Assembly (NCBI GenBank): GCA_017437125.1
Contig: JAFSBV010000002.1
Span: 1-64,000 of the forward strand
Reading direction: 5' to 3'
DNA: 64,000 nucleotides
Source of the DNA: Bacteroidales bacterium
Lineage (GTDB): Bacteria; Bacteroidota; Bacteroidia; Bacteroidales; UBA932
Under the pieces are notes generated by a model. It was not told the DNA's origin. It saw only the letters and a program-made list of their open reading frames with translations, and did not search any database. Positions 55,412 through 61,489 of this stretch are shown here, one piece after another. A program made the position numbers and the translations under genes. The stretch's first letter is position 1. Every line of letters starts with the position of its first letter.

Positions 55412-55419
55412 CAAATTTA
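55412..55419 (-). promoter_or_regulatory. -7 element of the mannan operon
   Basis: TAAATTTG on the minus strand, exact TAnnTTTG match, 29 bp upstream of the GH5-CE7 ATG and inside the spacer after the AraC gene. Probably the inducible main promoter of the locus, activated by the AraC protein (inference). Confidence 0.6.
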
Positions 55420-55470
55420 CGATTTCACCGGAAGTCAAACAAATATATAATTATCTATTTCTGATACAAT

Positions 55471-56349
55471 TTAAACAATTACCTTGTTTTTCTTGAACAT
55501 CGCCCTGAAATCACGTGGAGTATAGTTCCTTTTTGCCTTGAACGTGCGGTTGAAGTTCGAGAGGTTGTTGAAGCCGCATTCATAGCATATTTCGGATATG
55601 TTCCTGGAAGAATCCACCAGCATACGGGCAGCGAATCCGAGACGTATGTCAACGATATAATCCGACAATGTACGGCCCGTCCTCTGACGGAAGAAACGGC
55701 TGAAAGCCACCGGGCTCATGCCTACGAGATCCGCCAGATCGGCAAGCTTCAACGGCTCGTTGTAATGGTCGTTTATATACTGCTTCACCTTCTGCACGCG
55801 ACGGCTTTCCGTACTGCGTTCCGTATGGGCGAAAGAGCTGGAGGCCAGGATCCTGGCTTCATCGGATACGGACAGTTCGTAGAGGATGTACATGAACTTG
55901 AGGAACTGCACGAAACGCTCTGATTCATTTGCGATTGTATCAAGAGTCGAATATACTTTCATTATCGACGGAAGAGAAAAGGCAAGACCATGATCCGCTC
56001 TTTTGAGCATTCTTCTTATGGAGGCGAACTGATTCTTGGAAAGGAGACCGTCACCGAAGATGTCTCCGGAAAACTGGATGGTTATTTCACGGATATCCTT
56101 CGATTTGCACCGGCCTTGTTCCCAGACATGTTCAAGATCCTCACCGCCGATCAGAACCAGCTCGTAATCCCCTATCTCCTCGACGCTGTCGCCCACTATC
56201 CTGCGGACTCCCTTTCCTCGTTCTATGAAGTTCAGTTCGAACTCCTTATGCTGGTGCAGCGGATATGTGAACTCTGTCTTGTGGCGCTCTACGATATAGA
56301 AGCAGTCCTTCTCGGAAAGACGGGTTATCTCTGTAAATACCTTGCTCAT
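55471..56349 (-). CDS. AraC-family transcriptional regulator
   Basis: 292 residues. The N-terminal cupin part (about 15-85: YPLHQHKEFELNFIERGKG, HVWEQG) should bind a sugar or sugar phosphate. The C-terminal 100 residues contain two helix-turn-helix units (LKLADLADLVGMSPVAFSRF; NISEICYECGFNNLSNFNRT) and the ending YTPRDFRAMF. No membrane segment, unlike hybrid two-component regulators often found with SusCD loci. It lies between the divergent promoters of the mannan operon and the epimerase gene, and likely switches both sides on when mannobiose-type signals reach the cytoplasm. Confidence 0.92.
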   Translation of the reverse strand: MSKVFTEITRLSEKDCFYIVERHKTEFTYPLHQHKEFELNFIERGKGVRRIVGDSVEEIGDYELVLIGGEDLEHVWEQGRCKSKDIREITIQFSGDIFGDGLLSKNQFASIRRMLKRADHGLAFSLPSIMKVYSTLDTIANESERFVQFLKFMYILYELSVSDEARILASSSFAHTERSTESRRVQKVKQYINDHYNEPLKLADLADLVGMSPVAFSRFFRQRTGRTLSDYIVDIRLGFAARMLVDSSRNISEICYECGFNNLSNFNRTFKAKRNYTPRDFRAMFKKNKVIV

Positions 56350-56374
56350 TTCTATAGTTTTATGTCTCTGCCTG

Positions 56375-56382
56375 CAAATATA
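56375..56382 (-). promoter_or_regulatory. -7 element of the AraC gene
   Basis: TATATTTG on the minus strand, exact match, 26 bp before the ATG. Confidence 0.6.
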
Positions 56383-56476
56383 TATTTTTCACGAAAACTG
56401 ATACTATTTTAACATATTATTTTCTTTTTATTTAATCATAATCGTCCTGCATGGCTGTCAAATCACTGAATTTCAC

Positions 56477-56484
56477 TATATTTG
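56477..56484 (+). promoter_or_regulatory. -7 element of the epimerase gene
   Basis: TATATTTG, exact match, 20 bp before the ATG at 56504, divergent from the AraC promoter about 100 bp away. Confidence 0.65.
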
Positions 56485-56503
56485 TGGAAACTGATGACAC
56501 ATC

Positions 56504-57718
56504 ATGGAAAAACCACAGAAAACCGCAGCGGAACTATTTGCTGCACAAGCACTTGCCACTCAAGTAAAGAAAGAGCTCACTGAAAACATACTCCCATATT
56601 GGATAAACAGAATGTGCCGTTCTGACGAAGGTTTCTTAGGAAGGATTGACGGAATGGAGAATCCTGATCCGTCGGCTCCTGTCGGAAACATTATGACAGC
56701 CCGCATGTTATGGACATTCGCATCAGCATACAGGCTCTTCAAGGACCAGGCATATCTTGATATGGCCTTGAAAGCCAAGAACTTCATAATCAGCAGGTTC
56801 TATGATCCGGAATACGGCGGAACCTATTGGTCGCTCAATCCAGACGGCAGCCCTCTCGACACCAAGAAGCAGATATATGCCATCGCCTTCACAATATATG
56901 GTCTGGCCGAACTTAACCGCGCCACTGGCGACGGACAGGCACTCGAATATGCGATAAAGCTTTTCAATTCTATCGAAGACCATAGTTTCGACAATGAAAA
57001 AGACGGATATTTCGAGGCTTTCACACGTACATGGGAGCCTATTGAGGACATGCGTCTCAGCGACAAGGATGCCAACGAGAGCAAGACCATGAACACACAT
57101 CTCCATGTGCTTGAGGCATATACATGCCTTTTCCGCGTCTGGAAGAACGGCCTTCTCGAAGAGCGTCTGCGCAATCTGATTCAGATTTTCGAGAACCGCA
57201 TACTCGGTCAAGACGGTCATCTGAAGCTCTTTTTCGATGATGACTGGAACTGCGGATATGACATCGTTTCATATGGACATGACATAGAGGCCTCATGGCT
57301 CATACATGAAGCGGCCCTTGTTCTCGGAGATGCAGATGTACTTTCACGCATCGAAGCACTTGTTCCGCATATCGCTGCTGCGGCAGGAGAAGGATTCACC
57401 CCTGAAGGAGGAATGATATACGAAAGGAACGGAGCTGACGGCCATATCGATGCAGACCGCCACTGGTGGGTGCAGGCCGAGACTGTCGTGGGCTATTTCA
57501 ACTTATGGGACCATTTAGGAAGTCAGGAAGGCCTCGAGAACGCCCTTGCATGCTGGGACTTCATCAAGGCATCGCTGATCGACAGGGAAAACGGCGAATG
57601 GCATTGGAGTCTCCGCGCCGACGGCACAGTGAATCGCGAGGACGACAAGGCCGGATTCTGGAAATGCCCGTACCACAACGGCCGCATGTGCATGGAAATC
57701 GTCGAACGCCTCAAGTAA
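56504..57718 (+). CDS. cellobiose 2-epimerase
   Basis: Epimerises the reducing-end sugar of beta-1,4 disaccharides at C2: mannobiose to mannosylglucose, cellobiose to glucosylmannose. 404 residues, an (alpha/alpha)6 barrel of the N-acylglucosamine epimerase group. His259 in VSYGHDIEASWLIHEA and His391 in FWKCPYHNGRMCMEIV fall where Ruminococcus albus enzyme has its two catalytic His, and NTHLHVLEAY (197-206) and HWWVQAETVVG are family blocks. No signal peptide, so cytoplasmic. Product feeds the GH130 phosphorylase on the other side of the regulator. Followed after 31 bp by GH43. Confidence 0.94.
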   Translation: MEKPQKTAAELFAAQALATQVKKELTENILPYWINRMCRSDEGFLGRIDGMENPDPSAPVGNIMTARMLWTFASAYRLFKDQAYLDMALKAKNFIISRFYDPEYGGTYWSLNPDGSPLDTKKQIYAIAFTIYGLAELNRATGDGQALEYAIKLFNSIEDHSFDNEKDGYFEAFTRTWEPIEDMRLSDKDANESKTMNTHLHVLEAYTCLFRVWKNGLLEERLRNLIQIFENRILGQDGHLKLFFDDDWNCGYDIVSYGHDIEASWLIHEAALVLGDADVLSRIEALVPHIAAAAGEGFTPEGGMIYERNGADGHIDADRHWWVQAETVVGYFNLWDHLGSQEGLENALACWDFIKASLIDRENGEWHWSLRADGTVNREDDKAGFWKCPYHNGRMCMEIVERLK

Positions 57719-57749
57719 ACACTAATAATCAATATTTTAAGTTACAACT

Positions 57750-59327
57750 ATGAAATCTCTCAGTACTATTCTTCTGTCTTTGGTTTTCTCTGTCAGCATG
57801 ATGGCTCAGGGATATACCAATCCTGTAGTGAAAGGATTCAGTCCGGATCCGAGCGTCTGCCGCGTAGGTGAAGATTATTATCTGGTAACCAGCAGTTTCC
57901 AGTATTTCCCTGGAGTTCCGATCTATCACAGCAAGGACCTCGTGAACTGGAAGCAGATAGGCCATGTGCTCACACGTGAGTCTCAGCTCCAGCTCGAAGG
58001 AGCAAACTCAAGCCAGGGCATCTATGCTCCTACCATCCGTCATCACAACGGCAAGTTCTATATGATCACGACAAACACTTCCAGCCTCGGAAACTTCATC
58101 GTCACAGCCGAAGATCCTGCAGGAGAATGGTCTGATCCTATTCCTGTCAAGATGGGAGGAATCGACCCATCACTCTTCTGGGATGAGGACGGAAAGTGCT
58201 GGTACACAGGCTCTACAGGCACAAGCGTGATGATCAGCCAGATCAATCCTGACACAGGCGAAATCCTCACCGAGCCTAAGATCGTGTGGAACGGTATGGG
58301 AGGACGCTATCCTGAGGCACCGCATATCTACAAGAAGGACGGTTGGTACTATCTCATGATCGCTGAAGGCGGTACTGAATTCGCTCATAGCGAGACCATA
58401 GCACGCAGCCGCAATGTCGAGGGACCATATGATCCGGCTCCGCATAATCCTATCCTGACCCATTTCACATCTGCTGCTCAGGGCAGCCCTATCCAGGGTG
58501 TCGGTCATGCTGACCTCGTGGAAGCTCATGACGGTTCCTGGTGGCTCGTATGCCTTGCATTCCGCGTGAATCACGGTCTGGTACACCTCCTCGGACGCGA
58601 GACATTCGTTGCTCCTGTACGTTGGGACAAGAACGCATGGCCTGTAGTGAACGGAAACGGTGAGATCGCTCTCAAGATGGATGTTCCAACCCTTCCTCTC
58701 CAGCCGTTCGAGGCTGAGCCTGCACGCAACGAATTCGACCAGCCGCTCGGCCCGAAGTGGTCATGGCTCCGCAAGCCGGTTACCGAAAGATATCAGGTTG
58801 CGAACGGAAAGCTCCGTATGTACGGCTCGGCTGAAGGTCTGAATGAGCTCAAGAATTCTCCTTCATTTGTCGGCTTCCGTCAGGAGGACTTCAATTTCCA
58901 GGCTGAGACATGCGTGGAGCTTGGCAAGGCAGGCAATGGCGACAAGGCCGGAATGACTGTCTATATGGACTATAACGGACATTATGACGTTTACATCCAG
59001 AAGAAGGGAGGTAAATGGGTGGTTGGAACGAATTATACCTTCGGTCCTGTGAACCATACTGAAGAGGTCGCAGTAAACAAAGGAAAGGTATGGCTCCGTC
59101 TCACCGGAAACCGTATGCAGTACCAGCTCTGGTACTCTACTGACGGCAAGGAGTTCAAGGAGGTCGGCAAGGCTGATGCACGTTTCATCAGCACCGAAAC
59201 CCTCGGCAACTTCACAGGTATCATGCTCGGTCTCTGGGCTCAGTCACCATCTCAGAAGGGCTACGCGGACTTCGACTATTTCGAGTACAAGGAAGTCGAG
59301 CCTCAGTGGCCTATGCGCAGAAGATAG
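57750..59327 (+). CDS. GH43 family beta-xylosidase/arabinofuranosidase-like enzyme, secreted
   Basis: 525 residues, signal peptide 1-20 (VSMMAQ). The propeller holds Asp33 in GFSPDPSVCRVGEDYY, Asp139 in GGIDPSLFWDEDG and Glu189 in RYPEAPHIYKKDGWYY; GVGHADLVEAHDGSWW is a metal-site His region. A C-terminal beta-sandwich (about 330-515) with LWAQSPSQKGYADFDYFEY follows, as in two-domain xylosidases. In one transcript with the epimerase. A xylosidase is not part of a mannan route, so it may trim mixed hemicelluloses, or the operon may be a patchwork. Confidence 0.92.
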   Translation: MKSLSTILLSLVFSVSMMAQGYTNPVVKGFSPDPSVCRVGEDYYLVTSSFQYFPGVPIYHSKDLVNWKQIGHVLTRESQLQLEGANSSQGIYAPTIRHHNGKFYMITTNTSSLGNFIVTAEDPAGEWSDPIPVKMGGIDPSLFWDEDGKCWYTGSTGTSVMISQINPDTGEILTEPKIVWNGMGGRYPEAPHIYKKDGWYYLMIAEGGTEFAHSETIARSRNVEGPYDPAPHNPILTHFTSAAQGSPIQGVGHADLVEAHDGSWWLVCLAFRVNHGLVHLLGRETFVAPVRWDKNAWPVVNGNGEIALKMDVPTLPLQPFEAEPARNEFDQPLGPKWSWLRKPVTERYQVANGKLRMYGSAEGLNELKNSPSFVGFRQEDFNFQAETCVELGKAGNGDKAGMTVYMDYNGHYDVYIQKKGGKWVVGTNYTFGPVNHTEEVAVNKGKVWLRLTGNRMQYQLWYSTDGKEFKEVGKADARFISTETLGNFTGIMLGLWAQSPSQKGYADFDYFEYKEVEPQWPMRRR

Positions 59328-59350
59328 TCACCGACTCTGTTCCATAAAAA

Positions 59351-59416
59351 TGACCCCTGCCACAACTCGAGAAGCAAAAAACAAAGGATATGCTTCTCTT
59401 CTCGTGGCAGGGATCA
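59351..59416. terminator. bidirectional terminator between GH43 and DUF4252 genes
   Basis: Outer arms TGACCCCTGCCAC (59351-59363) and GTGGCAGGGATCA (59404-59416) pair with one mismatch, and inner arms GAGAAGCA (59369-59376) and TGCTTCTC (59391-59398) pair fully. TTTTAT follows on the plus side, TTTTTATGG on the minus side. Confidence 0.8.
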
Positions 59417-59435
59417 TTTTATATGAACATATATA

Positions 59436-59924
59436 TTACATGCTCGATATGAGCTTATCGACGTCAGAACGGTTCATCGAGCCTTCCAGGCTGAAGAACA
59501 TTGTCTCTTCCTCATCGTTGATGATGCACACGAAGCTGCTGACAATCTTCTCGTTTCCCGAAGAATACATTCTTATCGTGCTGCCATCGTCCTTTACTTC
59601 CATAAGAAGTTCATAATCACCTTTATCCACCATGGTCGTGACTTCCTTATATAGTTCGGCCGACACAGCAGACTCCTTGCTTATGTTAAGCATATAAAAT
59701 CCTGTAAATGTGCGCACAAGCGGAGCCAGATCCATATTCTCCCCCTCAGCTGTCTCGACATTTATATCCGGCAGCTGACCCATGAGCTTGAACATGGCCG
59801 GTGATATATATACTGCCGAAACTCCTTCTGAATCAGAGTATTTGTTATACAATCTCTTTCCTTCCTGCGCATATGCTCCGATTGTGAAAAGGAGCATGAA
59901 TGCTATTGTCATTATCTTTTTCAT
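59436..59924 (-). CDS. DUF4252 family secreted protein, second copy
   Basis: 162 residues, start at MKKIMTIAFMLLFTIGAYAQ, a signal peptide. An upstream in-frame ATG at 59975 would translate the palindromic repeat and is rejected. The body has the DUF4252 pattern (EGVSAVYISPAMFKLMGQLP, DGSTIRMYSSGNEKIVSSFV, SLEGSMNRSDVDKL). Family function unknown; members in Bacteroidota often travel with ECF sigma factors. Last gene of the sigma operon, separated by the repeat at 59931. Confidence 0.82.
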   Translation of the reverse strand: MKKIMTIAFMLLFTIGAYAQEGKRLYNKYSDSEGVSAVYISPAMFKLMGQLPDINVETAEGENMDLAPLVRTFTGFYMLNISKESAVSAELYKEVTTMVDKGDYELLMEVKDDGSTIRMYSSGNEKIVSSFVCIINDEEETMFFSLEGSMNRSDVDKLISSM

Positions 59925-59930
59925 ATCCTG

Positions 59931-59965
59931 ATGTTTAAGATCCCTCGACTTCGCTCGGGATGACA
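59931..59965. repeat. dispersed short palindromic repeat, copy 3
   Basis: Minus strand: TGTCATCCCGAGCGAAGTCG onward to GGGATCTTAAACAT. Same design as the copies at 20749 and 35771, with compensated arms (ATCCC/GGGAT). Confidence 0.75.
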
Positions 59966-59967
59966 TA

Positions 59968-60363
59968 TTATTCAAAAATTGATGTTACCTTATCCATTGC
60001 TGCTTCGGACTCTTCTACCATTGCGAGGCCTCTCTGCATTCCGTCAGACACCCGGGCAAAGGCTTTTTCCAGTTCGGCATAAGCGAGATATGGGTCGTCG
60101 AAGGTATCCTTCGGCTCGTTCTGCCATCCTGCTGTTCCGAATCCGATACCTGCAAGAAGAACTGTAGCTGCTGCAATTGAAGCTATCCGCAAAGTCCTGA
60201 CTCGGCCAGCCTTCTGCGGCTCATCATCCGTAAGACGCTCCAATATCCCGACTTCGTCCTTCATATGTTCTGCGAAGCCCTCCGGAACCATGATGTTTTC
60301 GTCCATGGAAACAGCCTCCAGCTGCTCCAGACTCATATTTTCTATATCCTTTACCGACTTCAT
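59968..60363 (-). CDS. probable anti-sigma factor, single-pass membrane protein
   Basis: 131 residues: an acidic cytoplasmic N-terminal part (SLEQLEAVSMDENIMVPEGF), one membrane span (about 57-79, TLRIASIAAATVLLAGIGFG) and a short periplasmic tail. It overlaps the sigma gene by ATGA, the coupling expected for a sigma/anti-sigma pair. No zinc-binding HxxxCxxC motif of the ZAS type is visible. The call rests on topology and position. Confidence 0.6.
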   Translation of the reverse strand: MKSVKDIENMSLEQLEAVSMDENIMVPEGFAEHMKDEVGILERLTDDEPQKAGRVRTLRIASIAAATVLLAGIGFGTAGWQNEPKDTFDDPYLAYAELEKAFARVSDGMQRGLAMVEESEAAMDKVTSIFE

Positions 60364-60836
60364 AATCTTGACTTCAATGTTTTTCTTGCCTGTGATATCA
60401 GCACCCTGATATGGACTTGCGAAAGTCCTGTCCTACGCGAAATCTCTTCATATTCCAGTCCCTCTATCGCCCTCATTATCAGGACATCCCGCTGCTTTTG
60501 CGGAAGCTTTTCAATCTCGCCGATCAGATAACGGAGGGTGTCCCTGGATTCCGAACGGCTTTCCGGAGGAGTATCTTCCAGCGGTGGCGCTTTTTCCAAA
60601 GGCTCAGCCTTTCTTACATACCGTTTCCTGATCCTGTCCATGCAGATGTTCTTCAGAACTGATATTCCGTAAGCCACCGGATTCTTCACATCTCCGAGAC
60701 TGTCATGTATCTTCCATAGCTTCAGATACAGCTCCTGAACCGCATCCTCTGCATCTGATTCAGATTCAAGCAGATAGAATGCAACCTTATAGAACCGTTC
60801 CGCATGAGGAAGCCATATGTTGCTGAAATCATTCAT
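60360..60836 (-). CDS. ECF RNA polymerase sigma factor
   Basis: 158 residues. Region 2 (RFYKVAFYLLESESDAEDAV, QELYLKLWKI) and region 4 (LPQKQRDVLIMRAIEGLEYE and the helix-turn-helix EEISRRTGLSQVHIRVLISQ) are both clear; there is no sigma 1.1 or 3. It overlaps the DUF4252 gene before it by 8 bp and the anti-sigma gene after it by 4 bp, so all are translated from one message. Probably autoregulated through the site at 61390-61413. Confidence 0.93.
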   Translation of the reverse strand: MNDFSNIWLPHAERFYKVAFYLLESESDAEDAVQELYLKLWKIHDSLGDVKNPVAYGISVLKNICMDRIRKRYVRKAEPLEKAPPLEDTPPESRSESRDTLRYLIGEIEKLPQKQRDVLIMRAIEGLEYEEISRRTGLSQVHIRVLISQARKTLKSRL

Positions 60837-61341
60837 TTGCCATCTTCACGACATCTCCGAGATCTTCTGTCCTGATATTTCCGAAGAAACATACAAATGT
60901 ACAATCTTCCGGAATATGTATGATGACGTCACTGATCTTTTTTCCATCATCCGACAAAGTTCCGTATATATCGACGGAATCGCCTTCATCCTTGACTTCG
61001 ATCATTTTTTCCGCATCTTTCAGCAGCGCTGACATATCCTTGTTGAATGCACTTTTCCTTTCTGCAGATGCACCGGCATATTCCACTACAGCAAACTTAT
61101 GGATACCGTCCAGAATGTCAAGGGCCTCCCTGTCCTCCGGACAATCAGCAGCGGCATTAGCCATCAATTTCACCAGTCCCATAGGAAAACTGCCGAAGGA
61201 AATGATTTCGAAACCTTCACTGCCTTCATATTTCCTGATCAGATCAGCGATTCCGTCCTTATCCTTAGCGGCCGCTGCCTGACTGATTCCTGTTCCTGCC
61301 GTCATGACGACGAGCATGATGAATGTAATTAACTTCTTCAT
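60829..61341 (-). CDS. DUF4252 family secreted protein, first copy
   Basis: 170 residues, signal peptide 1-24 (GTGISQAAAA). SEGFEIISFGSFPMGLVKLM, HKFAVVEYAGASAE, DSVDIYGTLSDDGKKISDVI and DCTFVCFFGNI follow the DUF4252 pattern. First gene of the operon, ahead of its sigma factor. Only weakly similar to the second copy. A periplasmic or lipid-side signal or target of the sigma system is possible but unproven. Confidence 0.8.
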   Translation of the reverse strand: MKKLITFIMLVVMTAGTGISQAAAAKDKDGIADLIRKYEGSEGFEIISFGSFPMGLVKLMANAAADCPEDREALDILDGIHKFAVVEYAGASAERKSAFNKDMSALLKDAEKMIEVKDEGDSVDIYGTLSDDGKKISDVIIHIPEDCTFVCFFGNIRTEDLGDVVKMANE

Positions 61342-61389
61342 TGTCTTGTCCGTTTTAAGTTACACTTTTTTCGAGCGCTCACTTATATA

Positions 61390-61413
61390 GACGCACCAGC
61401 GGAAAATATGTTA
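61390..61413 (-). promoter_or_regulatory. putative ECF-type promoter of the sigma operon
   Basis: On the minus strand TAAC (61410-61413) and CGTC (61390-61393) are exactly 16 bp apart, the design of ECF promoters (AAC-type -35, CGTC-type -10). It would give a leader of about 40 nt. Suggests autoregulation. Confidence 0.5.
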
Positions 61414-61443
61414 ATAAAAAAAGCAAGGAGTGATATTTTATCA

Positions 61444-61451
61444 TATCTTTG
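61444..61451 (+). promoter_or_regulatory. -7 element of the GH115 gene
   Basis: TATCTTTG, exact TAnnTTTG match, 39 bp before the ATG at 61490. Confidence 0.6.
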
Positions 61452-61489
61452 CTTTTGAAATTCCTATAAACAGAATCCAAAACATGTGC

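Noticed and set aside
59925-59975. Earlier ATG for the second DUF4252 gene
   Set aside because: It would translate the palindromic repeat and hide the signal peptide.
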